Below are positions 8,805 through 16,332 of a stretch of DNA of 64,000 bases, one piece after another (the first letter of the stretch is position 1; each line of letters starts with the position of its first letter). The translations under genes were made by a program, and so were the position numbers. The notes below the pieces were generated by a model. That model saw nothing but the letters and a program-made list of their open reading frames with translations. It was not told the origin of the DNA and did not search any database. Source of the DNA: Rugamonas aquatica (GTDB taxonomy: Bacteria; Pseudomonadota; Gammaproteobacteria; Burkholderiales; Burkholderiaceae_D); assembly GCF_009380215.1 (NCBI RefSeq), contig NZ_WHUG01000012.1, forward strand, positions 116,824-180,823. The letters run 5' to 3'.

Positions 8805-10049
8805 TTACGCCGCGTTGATCATGCCATCCAGCGACAGGCGCAGGATGCGGTCGACCTCGGCGATCTGCGCGTCGGTCACGATCAGCGCAGGCGCCAGGCG
8901 CACCACGTCCATGCCGGCGATCAGCACCATCAGGCCGTTGGCTTCAGCGGCGCGCTGGATATCTTTCGAACGGCCTTTCCAGCCATCGGTGACGACCAGG
9001 CCCAGCAGCAGACCGGCGCCGCGCACCAGCGTGAACACCTGCGAGTAATCGGCCACCAGTTTTTCCATCGTCGAACGCAGCTTGGCGCTGGCTTCTTTCA
9101 CGCGGGCCAGGAAGGCTGGCTGGTTGATCGTGTCCAGCACGGTCAGCGCCACAGTCGCGGCCAGCGGGTTGCCGCCGTAGGTGGTGCCGTGGGTGCCTAC
9201 GCCCAGCGTCTTGGCCAGTTCGTCGGTGGTCAGCATGGCGCCGATCGGGTAGCCGTTGCCCAGCGCCTTGGCGGCGGTCAGGATGTCCGGGGTGATGCCG
9301 TAGGTCATGTAGTGGAACAGGTCGCCGGTGCGGCCCATGCCCGATTGCACTTCGTCGAAGATCAGCAGGGCGCCGGTCTTGGTGCACAGGTCGCGCAGCT
9401 CTTGCAGGAAGGCCTTGTCGCCAGGGACCACGCCGCCTTCGCCTTGCAGCGGTTCGACGATCACGGCGCAGACGTCGTCGCCGATGGCGGCGCGTGCGGA
9501 CTCGATGTCGTTATAGGTGACGTGTTCGATCGCTGGCGGCAGCGGCTCGAAGCCTTCGGTGTACTTGGACTGGCCGCCGACCGACACGGTGAACAGCGTG
9601 CGGCCGTGGAACGACTGGTAGCACGACACGATGCGCGATTTGTGCGCGCCGAACTTGGTGTGGGCGTATTTACGGGCCAGCTTCAGTGCGGCTTCGTTGG
9701 CTTCGGCGCCGGAGTTGCAGAAGAAGGCGCGGTCGGCGAAGGTCGCTTCGGTCAGCGCGGTGGCCAGGCGCAGCACTGGCTCGTTGGTGTAGCCGTTACC
9801 CAGGTGCCACAGGGTGTTGGCCTGGCGGGTCAGCGCTTCGACCACGGCCGGGTTGCAGTGGCCCAGCGATGCGACGGCGATGCCGGAGGTGAAGTCCAGG
9901 TAGTGCTTGCCATTCTGGTCCCACAGGTCCAGACCAGCGCCTCGGACCGGTACCATCGCTGCTGGTGCATAGGTTGGCACCAGAACTTCATCAAAGGTCT
10001 GACGAGTTACAGGACGGGTGGTGACGGTCGTATCGAGCTTGGCGTTCAT
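8805..10049 (-). CDS. astC: Succinylornithine / acetylornithine aminotransferase
   Basis: PLP-dependent class III aminotransferase, third step of the AST pathway: succinylornithine plus 2-oxoglutarate gives succinylglutamate semialdehyde plus glutamate. It has 414 residues. PLP-site motifs are visible: FDEVQSGMGRTG with D232, and the Schiff-base lysine in LTAAKALGNGYPIGAM (K261); NSGAEANEAALK near residue 112 is typical. First gene of the ast operon, corresponding to aruC. The enzyme may also serve arginine biosynthesis, since AstC and ArgD are close relatives; context favours catabolism. Confidence 0.94.
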   Translation of the reverse strand: MNAKLDTTVTTRPVTRQTFDEVLVPTYAPAAMVPVRGAGLDLWDQNGKHYLDFTSGIAVASLGHCNPAVVEALTRQANTLWHLGNGYTNEPVLRLATALTEATFADRAFFCNSGAEANEAALKLARKYAHTKFGAHKSRIVSCYQSFHGRTLFTVSVGGQSKYTEGFEPLPPAIEHVTYNDIESARAAIGDDVCAVIVEPLQGEGGVVPGDKAFLQELRDLCTKTGALLIFDEVQSGMGRTGDLFHYMTYGITPDILTAAKALGNGYPIGAMLTTDELAKTLGVGTHGTTYGGNPLAATVALTVLDTINQPAFLARVKEASAKLRSTMEKLVADYSQVFTLVRGAGLLLGLVVTDGWKGRSKDIQRAAEANGLMVLIAGMDVVRLAPALIVTDAQIAEVDRILRLSLDGMINAA

Positions 10050-10100
10050 GGCATTCCCTATTAATGTTGGGTAAGGCGCGGCACAGCACCGCGTGGACCC

Positions 10101-10165
10101 ATTATAAAAAGCGGCATGCTAAAACTCTTTTCAAATGGCGACAAGGATTTTCACTTTTGGCCGCA
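10101..10165 (-). promoter_or_regulatory. Candidate ast promoter with tandem ArgR half-sites
   Basis: Reading the minus strand, a perfect TATAAT lies at 10106-10101. There is no recognisable -35 hexamer at the right spacing. In its place are two direct half-sites of the Pseudomonas ArgR form TGTCGC-N8-AA: TGTCGC at 10143-10138 followed 8 bases later by AA, and TGCGGC at 10165-10160 followed 8 bases later by AA. They are spaced 22 bp apart. The downstream half-site overlaps the -35 position, as expected for an activator-dependent promoter. Confidence 0.55.
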
Positions 10166-10190
10166 AAGTAAGCTTGTCAGAACGACTAGC

Positions 10191-11150
10191 CTATACAGGT
10201 GGGCTGAGCTTGCGTTGCCGCTCTTCTCGCGGGGTGTTGCCGAACAGCGCGCCGAAGGCGGTCGAGAAGTGGGAGCCGGACGAGAATCCGCACATCAGCC
10301 CCACCTGCACGATGGAATGATTGGTCTCCAACAGCAACTGCCGGGCGCGCTGCAAACGCAACTCCAGGTAGTAGCGCGACGGCAGGCTGCCCAGGTATTG
10401 CTTGAACAGCCGCTCCAGCTGGCGGCGCGACAGGCCGACCAGGTTGGCGATGTCGTCGGTGGACAGCGGTTCCTCGATATTGGTTTCCATCAGCGTCACC
10501 GCCTCGGACAGGCGCGGCTGCAAGGCGCCGAAGCGGGCCTGCAGGGCGACCCGCTGGCGCTCCTCGTGGCCGCGCACGCGCTCGATGCACAGGCTTTCCT
10601 TGATGGTGGCTTGCACGGTGGCGCCGAACAGATGCTCGATCATGGTCAGCGAAAAGTCGATGCTGGCGGCGCCGCCGCAGCAGCTCAGGTGGCGGCCGTC
10701 CAGTTCGAACAGGTGCGGGGTCAGGATGGCGCGTTCGGAGATGCCCTCGGTGTCGGCGTACAGCGCCCACGGCAAGGCGATACGCACGCCCGCCATCAAG
10801 CCGGCGGTGGCCAGCCACAGCACGCCCGCGCCGACGCCGCCCCAGTACTCGGCCGAACGGCAGCGCTCGATGACGGCGCGGCTCAGCTCCGGGGCCATCG
10901 GCGCCTGGCCCTCGTCGGCCACCAGCAGCGCGAGGTGAGGATTGTGAGGCGGCCAGCCCGGCTGCGCCAGCACCACCTGCGCCGGCGTCATGGTTTCCAG
11001 ATGCAGCACGTCGCGGCCCAGCGTGGCGGCGGCCAGGCGCAGCGGCTGCACCAGGCCGGCCCAGGTGATCGCATCGGCTTCGCCCGCGTTCACCAGCAGC
11101 ATGCGCAGCGGCCGCTCTTGTGTGACGCGGGATAAATTATCGAAAGACAT
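10191..11150 (-). CDS. argR: AraC-family regulator with GATase1-like sensor domain, probable ArgR
   Basis: 319 residues. The N-terminal part (about 15-190) is the DJ-1/PfpI-like domain of the GlxA/ArgR group; the C-terminal part (about 215-310) is the double helix-turn-helix AraC DNA-binding domain, including LSTDDIANLVGLSRRQLERLF. In Pseudomonas this type of protein activates the arginine succinyltransferase genes and the NAD-glutamate dehydrogenase gene in response to arginine. It lies directly upstream of astC on the same strand with a candidate operator between them, so that role is the most likely. It follows the EamA gene's stop codon's opposite neighbour closely: the two are 7 bases apart and probably cotranscribed. 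Confidence 0.85.
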   Translation of the reverse strand: MSFDNLSRVTQERPLRMLLVNAGEADAITWAGLVQPLRLAAATLGRDVLHLETMTPAQVVLAQPGWPPHNPHLALLVADEGQAPMAPELSRAVIERCRSAEYWGGVGAGVLWLATAGLMAGVRIALPWALYADTEGISERAILTPHLFELDGRHLSCCGGAASIDFSLTMIEHLFGATVQATIKESLCIERVRGHEERQRVALQARFGALQPRLSEAVTLMETNIEEPLSTDDIANLVGLSRRQLERLFKQYLGSLPSRYYLELRLQRARQLLLETNHSIVQVGLMCGFSSGSHFSTAFGALFGNTPREERQRKLSPPV

Positions 11151-11157
11151 CGGACCT

Positions 11158-12072
11158 CTACTCCGGAGCCAGCGCGGCGGCGGGCCGCTCGGTGCTCCAT
11201 TGGCTGACGATCATGCCGGAAATCAGCAGCGCCGCGCCCAGCAAGCCGTTCCAGGCCAGCGTCTCGCCCAGCCAGAAGTAGGCGAAGATCGCCGCGCAGC
11301 CCGGCTCGAACGCATAGATCACCGCCGCCTCGTTGGCGCTGCTGTGGCTCTGGCCCCAGGTCTGCAGCGAAATGATGGCAGCCGTGGCGACCACGCCCAG
11401 GTAGACCAGGTTCAGGCCGTACATCTGCAAGCCCTTCCAGATGTAGCTGACGTAGTCCGGCAAATCCTGGCTGCGCTCGGCAAAGCCCAGCGGCACTTCG
11501 CGCATCAGCAGCCACACGGCGGCGCACACGGCCACGGTCCAGATCTGCGAGGCGGTCAGCACCATCAGCTTGTCAACCTTGCGGGTGGTGGTTTCCATCA
11601 GCTTGACGTAGATGCCGAAGAACAGCGCGCACAGCAGCGCCAGCGTATCGCCGCGCCCCCAGGTGAAGCTGCCCTCCCAGCACAGCGCGAACAGGCCGGC
11701 CAGCGCCAGCACCAGCGCGACGACGATGCGGCGCTCCAGCCGCGCGCCCATCAGCACGCCCAGCAGCGGCGGCACCAGCACGTTCAGGCCGGTGACGAAG
11801 GCGTTGCGGTTGGAACTGGTCAGCGCCAGCCCCTCGATCTGGAACACGTAGCACAGGAACAACACCGCGCCGGCGATGATGCCCCAGCGGATATCGTTCC
11901 ATTTCGCCCGCCACATAAACGGCAGCAACAGCACGCCGGCCAGCGCGAAGCGGCACAGCACGATCCAGCTGGCCGACAGGTAGCCGGTCATGTCCTTCAT
12001 CGCAGGGAAAGTCGTGCCCCATACCAGGGTCACGATGAGCAAAGCGGCAATACCGCGCAAGTGTTGAGGCAT
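11158..12072 (-). CDS. EamA/DMT-family transporter
   Basis: 304 residues with about ten hydrophobic helices in two homologous halves, starting LIVTLVWGTTFPAMKDMTG, the classic first helix of the drug/metabolite transporter superfamily. Members move amino acids, nucleotides or drugs, and the substrate cannot be read from sequence. Cotranscription with the arginine regulator suggests an amino-acid substrate, which is inference. No good ribosome binding site precedes the ATG at 12072. Confidence 0.85.
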   Translation of the reverse strand: MPQHLRGIAALLIVTLVWGTTFPAMKDMTGYLSASWIVLCRFALAGVLLLPFMWRAKWNDIRWGIIAGAVLFLCYVFQIEGLALTSSNRNAFVTGLNVLVPPLLGVLMGARLERRIVVALVLALAGLFALCWEGSFTWGRGDTLALLCALFFGIYVKLMETTTRKVDKLMVLTASQIWTVAVCAAVWLLMREVPLGFAERSQDLPDYVSYIWKGLQMYGLNLVYLGVVATAAIISLQTWGQSHSSANEAAVIYAFEPGCAAIFAYFWLGETLAWNGLLGAALLISGMIVSQWSTERPAAALAPE

Positions 12073-12138
12073 GGTTTTTTTATTATGAATGTGCGTCCGC
12101 CATTATAGTCCCGGCCAAGATTGCCGGTGCGAACCGGC

Positions 12139-12144
12139 TATAAT
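12139..12144 (+). promoter_or_regulatory. -10 box directly upstream of the MarR gene, possible leaderless start
   Basis: TATAAT ends 8 bases before the ATG of the MarR gene, so a transcript starting at the normal distance would begin at or within a base or two of the start codon. No Shine-Dalgarno sequence is present and the -35 is poor. Confidence 0.4.
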
Positions 12145-12152
12145 CACAGTCT

Positions 12153-12626
12153 ATGGGTGAACGTTTTTTGAAAAGCATCCGGCTGCTGGCCGATTGCTTA
12201 CAGAGCTATGAGCGGCTCTCTGGCCAGTATGTGCGCCAGAGCGGCTTGACGCACGCCCAGTTCGATATCATCGCCACGCTGGGCAATACGCCCGGCATGT
12301 CCTATAAAGAACTGGGTGACAAGACACTGATCACCAAGGGCACGCTGACCGGCGTGATCGAACGACTGGAGCAAAAAGGCCTGGTGGAACGTCAGCGCAA
12401 CGACTGCGACAAACGTTCCTTCTTTGTCCGGCTGACGGCGGAAGGCGAGCAGGTGTTTTGCACAGTCTTCCCGAAAGTCGTCGGGGAAAGCGGGAAAGTG
12501 TTCGCGCACTACAGCGAAGACGATTTCGCCGCCCTTGAAAAAACGCTGTCCGAACTTAAAACTGTGATTACGGCCGGCCATACCGAATGCCCGTCCACCC
12601 ACGACTCAACCAAGGAAATCATTTGA
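12153..12626 (+). CDS. MarR-family transcriptional regulator
   Basis: 157 residues; winged helix-turn-helix covering about residues 30-130, with GMSYKELGDKTLITKGTLTGVIERLEQKGLVERQRNDCDKRS as recognition helix and wing. Usually a ligand-responsive repressor of a nearby gene. It diverges from the EamA gene (80-bp gap), which is a candidate target. Its last bases overlap the start of the next small gene (TTGA overlap). It has no Shine-Dalgarno sequence and a -10 box immediately in front of the ATG. Confidence 0.88.
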   Translation: MGERFLKSIRLLADCLQSYERLSGQYVRQSGLTHAQFDIIATLGNTPGMSYKELGDKTLITKGTLTGVIERLEQKGLVERQRNDCDKRSFFVRLTAEGEQVFCTVFPKVVGESGKVFAHYSEDDFAALEKTLSELKTVITAGHTECPSTHDSTKEII

Positions 12627-12904
12627 AAACGACTCTGCTCGAAGGCAAAAAGCCTGCCAAATTCGACAAACACATCATCGGCAACCTGCTGCTGAACCAG
12701 GCGACGCCTGACGAAGTGCGCCAGGAAAAACTGATCATCGGCGTACGCAACGAAGACGGCGAAATCTACCGCCTGATCGGCGCGACCAAGCACAACAGCT
12801 TCATGAACGCCATCGAAGAACTGTTCGACCTGGGCCTGACCGACGAACTGCAAGACACCGACGCCACGCAAGACGGCTGCGACGCCATCTTCAGCGAGCA
12901 GTAA
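12623..12904 (+). CDS. Small conserved-looking hypothetical protein, coupled to MarR
   Basis: The preferred start is TTG at 12623, with AAGGAA upstream, overlapping the MarR stop codon; this gives 93 residues. An upstream in-frame ATG at 12587 lacks a ribosome binding site and would lie inside marR. The product is acidic and soluble (LIIGVRNEDGEIYRLIGATKHNS, then a D/E-rich tail), with no signal peptide or membrane segment. I do not recognise the family. Coupled translation suggests a function linked with the MarR regulator or its regulon. Confidence 0.7.
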   Translation: MKTTLLEGKKPAKFDKHIIGNLLLNQATPDEVRQEKLIIGVRNEDGEIYRLIGATKHNSFMNAIEELFDLGLTDELQDTDATQDGCDAIFSEQ

Positions 12905-12954
12905 TCTGCGCTGAAGGCGGCTTGTTGTGCCGCGCAAAAGTATTTTCAGAAGAA

Positions 12955-12983
12955 GTGCCACACGGCAATATTCCGAGTATAAT
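12955..12983 (+). promoter_or_regulatory. Sigma-70 promoter abutting the HDOD gene, leaderless type
   Basis: GTGCCA (-35, 4 of 6) and perfect TATAAT (12978-12983) with a 17-bp spacer. The ATG of the HDOD gene lies 8 bases beyond the -10, so the mRNA would begin at about the start codon. No Shine-Dalgarno sequence is present. Confidence 0.5.
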
Positions 12984-12991
12984 TTTTTGCA

Positions 12992-13828
12992 ATGGACAGA
13001 CTCGACGCCTTCAAGACTATTGCTGCTCAGGCGAGCCGGGGTGAGCTTTCGTTCCCGGCCAACGTCAACGCCTCGCTGCGCCTGCAGCAGGCGCTGAGCG
13101 ATCCCGACTGCCACGTCGAAGCGGCAGCCAAGCTGATCCAGGCAGACCCGTTGCTGGCGGCGCGCAGCGTCGCCATCGCCAACTCGGTGGCCTACAACCG
13201 ATCCGGTACTGAAATCTCCAGCGTGCGCGCCGCCGTGCAGCGCCTGGGCGTACGCACCCTGCAATCGCTGGTGGCGGCGCTGATCGTGCGCCAGATCGGC
13301 AGCCAGGTCACCGATCCCGGCCTGCAAGCCAAAATCAATCAACTGTGGGAACACACGGCGCACGTGGCCGCGCTGTCGCAAGTGATCGCGCGCAGGGTCA
13401 CGCACGTCGATCCGGATACCGCGCTGTTTGCCGGCATCATGCACGAGGTGGCGGGCTTCTACATGCTGTCCTGCGCCGGCGACTTCCCGGAAGTGATGGA
13501 CGGCGAGCCCGAAGACTGGGTCGAACATGGCGAGGTGGAAATAGGCCGCGGCGTGCTGACCAAGCTGGGCGTGCCGGACGGCGTCTACAAATCGCTCGAA
13601 TCGATGTGGATAGGCTTGCGCGCGCTGCCACCCGAAACCCTGGGCGACACGCTGCTGCTGGCCAATGATTTATCGCCGGTGCATTCGCCGCTGTACCAGC
13701 GTCCGGGCGCGACCACGCTGCAGGGCGCGCGCACCATCGACTTCGTGGTCGGCGAAGGCACGCTGCACGCCATCATGAGCGAATCGGCCAACGAGGTGCA
13801 GTCGCTGTACGCGGTGCTGATGCTGTAA
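12992..13828 (+). CDS. HDOD domain protein
   Basis: 278 residues. The HDOD domain (about residues 10-210) is a non-catalytic relative of HD phosphohydrolases found in bacterial signalling and stress proteins. Recognisable parts are LIQADPLLAARSVAIANSVAYN and the degenerate HD-like position in LFAGIMHEVAGFYML, where the HD pair reads HE. No GGDEF, EAL or kinase domain is attached. It stands alone between the MarR pair and a repeat element. The start lies just downstream of a strong -10 box, suggesting a leaderless message. Confidence 0.88.
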   Translation: MDRLDAFKTIAAQASRGELSFPANVNASLRLQQALSDPDCHVEAAAKLIQADPLLAARSVAIANSVAYNRSGTEISSVRAAVQRLGVRTLQSLVAALIVRQIGSQVTDPGLQAKINQLWEHTAHVAALSQVIARRVTHVDPDTALFAGIMHEVAGFYMLSCAGDFPEVMDGEPEDWVEHGEVEIGRGVLTKLGVPDGVYKSLESMWIGLRALPPETLGDTLLLANDLSPVHSPLYQRPGATTLQGARTIDFVVGEGTLHAIMSESANEVQSLYAVLML

Positions 13829-13909
13829 TGTCATTCCCGCGCAGGCGGGAATCCATAAGCCGCGTCCGAAGCACGCTCAGCATGGGTTCCCGCGTTCGCG
13901 GGAACGACG
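13829..13909. repeat. Paired-hairpin repeat, copy B
   Basis: Begins one base after the HDOD stop codon. The first hairpin is ATTCCC-GCGCAGGC-GGGAAT, the second GTTCCC-GCGTTCGC-GGGAAC, separated by a spacer with GCTCAGCATGG. Same orientation and layout as copies A, C, E and F. Confidence 0.85.
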
Positions 13910-13915
13910 CCGCAC

Positions 13916-13941
13916 AAAAAAAAGCCCGCTGGGAAGCGGGC
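13916..13941 (-). terminator. Rho-independent terminator of the candidate small RNA
   Basis: On the minus strand, stem GCCCGC / GCGGGC with a short loop, followed by eight T residues. It lies about 100 bases beyond the glutathione transferase stop codon, so it could end that gene's message, a separate small RNA, or both. Confidence 0.85.
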
Positions 13942-14017
13942 AAAGTCCAAAACTAGGGATCTCCTCCAGAGGAGACACACCCAGAGTACCCCGCCCGTCC
14001 CGCTCGCTCTGTGCGCC
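13916..14017 (-). ncRNA. Candidate small RNA with an exposed GGAGGAGA stem
   Basis: About 100 nt on the minus strand ending in the strong terminator. TTATAT at 14030-14025 could be its -10 box. The central feature is the hairpin at 13975-13960, minus-strand TCTCCTC-TG-GAGGAGA, containing CTGGAGGAGATCC, followed by a CTAGTTTTGGACTTT linker. The C/T-rich arm mimics the anti-Shine-Dalgarno and the purine-rich arm mimics a ribosome binding site. I recall a betaproteobacterial family of growth-inhibiting small RNAs with a CUGGAGGAGACA-type motif; the resemblance is from memory and unconfirmed. It could instead be the 3' UTR of the glutathione transferase gene. Confidence 0.45.
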
Positions 14018-14043
14018 AGTTCACATATAAGCGCATTTTTCTA

Positions 14044-14661
14044 TCACCACACCGGTTCCGATTGTTTCCACGCATCCAGCTGCTGAATCCGGCCCAGCCA
14101 CGCCATCATCTTCGGATATTGGGTGACAGGCAATTTAGCTTGCTCGATGTACATCAACGGCGCGGCCACCGCCAGATCCGCCAGGCTCAGCTTGTCGCCG
14201 GCAACCCACTCGCGCCCCGCCAGATGCTGCTCCAGCACGGCGCCGAAACGCGCCACCAGCCGTGCGCCCTTGTCCAGTTCCGCAGGGTCGGGCATGCCGC
14301 CGCCGGTGATGCCCTTCCAGATGTTTTCCCAGACGATGATGCCTATCGCCGGCGAAAAATGCTGGTTGGCCCACAGCATCCAGCGGTTGATGTCGGCACG
14401 CTGCACGATGTCGTCCGGATACAGCGTCTGGCCTAGCGTGCGGTCGGCCAGGTATTGCATGATGGCGCAGGATTCCCACAGGATAAAGTCGCTGTCCTGC
14501 AGCACCGGCACCATGCCGTTGGGGTTGAGCACTGTCAGGCGGCGGCGGTCTTCCTCGCTCATCAGGTTGACTTCGGTCACGTCCAGCGGCGTGCCCATGT
14601 GGATGGCCGCCAGCATCACGCGGCGCGAATTGGAGGAAGCGGGGTGGTGGTATAAGCGCAT
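14044..14661 (-). CDS. Glutathione S-transferase family protein
   Basis: The start at 14661 (MRLYHHPASSNSRR) has GGAG upstream and gives 205 residues, normal for the family; the longer reading to 14868 lacks support. The N-terminal thioredoxin-like domain contains SSNSRRV at the glutathione site and the cis-proline and SxE-type motif in NPNGMVPVLQDSDFILWESCAIMQYL. The helical C-terminal domain runs from about residue 85. A soluble detoxification or thiol-transfer enzyme; the substrate is unknown. It is next to a WYL regulator on the same strand. Confidence 0.9.
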   Translation of the reverse strand: MRLYHHPASSNSRRVMLAAIHMGTPLDVTEVNLMSEEDRRRLTVLNPNGMVPVLQDSDFILWESCAIMQYLADRTLGQTLYPDDIVQRADINRWMLWANQHFSPAIGIIVWENIWKGITGGGMPDPAELDKGARLVARFGAVLEQHLAGREWVAGDKLSLADLAVAAPLMYIEQAKLPVTQYPKMMAWLGRIQQLDAWKQSEPVW

Positions 14662-14723
14662 TTGAAAGTCTCCATCAGGTGAGTTGAGGACTTCATCGTA
14701 CGACCGGGCCGCGACAGTTTTTG

Positions 14724-15419
14724 TCAGTAGTCTTCGCGCAGGTTCTGTTGCTGGCGCCAGGTCTTCAGCAAGTCGCTGCGACGGGCCGGATAACGCACGC
14801 CCAACGATTCTACGCCTGCAATACGGTCGATGCGGAAATGGCGGAAGGCCATGCGCATCTCGCACCACGCGGCCAGCAGCCGCTTGCCCTCAAGGAAGGC
14901 CAGCGCGAACGGCCACACCACCCGGTCCGACGGCTTGCCCTGTTCGTCCTGGTACGACATGCGCAGCCGGTGCTGGTAGCGTATCGCCTCGCGCACCGGG
15001 CGCACGTGGACGTCGCTGGCGGCATCCTGGTCCTGGCCCAGCGGCACCCACAGGCTGGTTTCGGCCATGTCGTCGCGCAGGTCTTTCGGCGTGGCGGCGG
15101 CGATCTTGGCCAGCGCGTTGTTGGCGGCGGCGGCCAGCGCCTCGTCGCCCTGCCGGCGCACCCAGCGCGCGCCCAGCACCAGCGCCTCCAGCTCGTCGGC
15201 GCCGAACATCAGCGGCGGCAGGAAGAAGCCGGCCTTCAACATGTAGCCGACGCCGGCCTCGCCCTCCAGCGGCGCGCCCAGGCCGGACAGGGTCTGGATG
15301 TCGCGGTAGATGGTGCGTTCGGATACGCCCAGTTGCTCGGCCAGGCGAGCGGCGGTGACGGGGCGGCGGTAGCCGCGCATCGCATCCATCAGCAGGAAAA
15401 GTCGGCCGGTACGGCTCAT
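14724..15419 (-). CDS. YafY-type HTH-WYL transcriptional regulator
   Basis: 231 residues. The N-terminal helix-turn-helix (about 1-60) includes RPVTAARLAEQLGVSERTIYRDIQTL; the WYL domain (about 130-205) includes WPFALAFLEGKRLLAAWCEMR and a run that ends in HFRIDRI. WYL domains are thought to bind nucleic acid or nucleotide ligands. GAGAG precedes the ATG. The product is probably a regulator of a neighbouring gene such as the downstream glutathione transferase, on the same strand 62 bases away. Confidence 0.9.
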   Translation of the reverse strand: MSRTGRLFLLMDAMRGYRRPVTAARLAEQLGVSERTIYRDIQTLSGLGAPLEGEAGVGYMLKAGFFLPPLMFGADELEALVLGARWVRRQGDEALAAAANNALAKIAAATPKDLRDDMAETSLWVPLGQDQDAASDVHVRPVREAIRYQHRLRMSYQDEQGKPSDRVVWPFALAFLEGKRLLAAWCEMRMAFRHFRIDRIAGVESLGVRYPARRSDLLKTWRQQQNLREDY

Positions 15420-15463
15420 CGTTGCTCTCTCATTTGTCGGTCGGCGGGACGTCCGCCCGCCGA

Positions 15464-16321
15464 CTAGTCGAGGTCGAGCAGGAAGTTGCGTTGCGGTGCG
15501 TCCAGCGTGGTGTTGTCGGTGGCTGTTTCATCCTTGAGCGCGACGCCGGACAACTGGCGTTGGCGCGACTCGGACAGCAAGTAGTGAAGCTTGAAGGCTG
15601 CGTCGTCGTAGGTCAAGCCCGCAGGCCGTACATTCGAGATGCAATTGCGGGCGGCGTCGGTCAGGCCGCTCTTCGGCGCCCAGGTCAGGTACAGGCCCAT
15701 GCTGTCCGGCGAGCTCAGGCCGGGACGTTCGCCGACCAGCACCACCACCGCGCGCGCGCCCAGCAACTCGCCCACCTCGTCACCCACCGCCACCCGCCCC
15801 TGGCGCACGATGGACAGCGGCGCCAGCGTCCACGACTCCGCGGCCAGGCGCGCCATCAGCACCTTCAGGAAGGGCAAGGCGTTCTGTTCGATGGCCAGCG
15901 CCGACAGGCCGTCGGCGATGACGAAGGCCAGGTCATAGCCGGCCGGGTCGGATGCGCGCTCCAGCAGCGCCTGGCGCGAGGCTTCGTCCAGTCGCCGGCC
16001 CAGGTCGGGGCGTTGCAGATAAATGTCGCGACTGGCGGCCGCGCTGTGCAGCGGCAGGCAGGGCAAGCCGCTGGAGGCTTGCAGGGCGTCGCCCAGCGCG
16101 GCGTGGTCCAGCGCCAGGTGCACGGCGTCGCGTGCGCGCGCATGGGCCAGCTGGAACTCCAGTTGCGGCGCGGTCGGCTGGCTGACGCCGCTGCGGCCCA
16201 GCGCGATGCGCGCCGCCGTGAAGCGCCGCAGCGAACGCCACGGATTGGCGATGACGACGCCGTCCTCGCTGGCGTCGGCGCAGTCGCTGGTGGCCGGAAG
16301 CAGGTGCTCGGCGTCGTTCAT
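15464..16321 (-). CDS. eutC: Ethanolamine ammonia-lyase, small subunit
   Basis: 285 residues. With EutB it forms the adenosylcobalamin-dependent lyase that converts ethanolamine to acetaldehyde and ammonia. Family motifs: the NPWRSLRRFTAARIALGRSG opening, AYDLAFVIADGLSALA-like segment at about residue 125, VVVLVGERPGLSSPDSMGLYLTW at about 180-205, and ARNCISNVRPAGLTYDDAA near 215. AGGAGT precedes the start. It lies 11 bases after eutB. The N-terminus lacks an encapsulation peptide of the compartment-targeting kind, in keeping with the absence of shell genes here. Confidence 0.96.
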   Translation of the reverse strand: MNDAEHLLPATSDCADASEDGVVIANPWRSLRRFTAARIALGRSGVSQPTAPQLEFQLAHARARDAVHLALDHAALGDALQASSGLPCLPLHSAAASRDIYLQRPDLGRRLDEASRQALLERASDPAGYDLAFVIADGLSALAIEQNALPFLKVLMARLAAESWTLAPLSIVRQGRVAVGDEVGELLGARAVVVLVGERPGLSSPDSMGLYLTWAPKSGLTDAARNCISNVRPAGLTYDDAAFKLHYLLSESRQRQLSGVALKDETATDNTTLDAPQRNFLLDLD

Positions 16322-16332
16322 GCGGACTCCTA

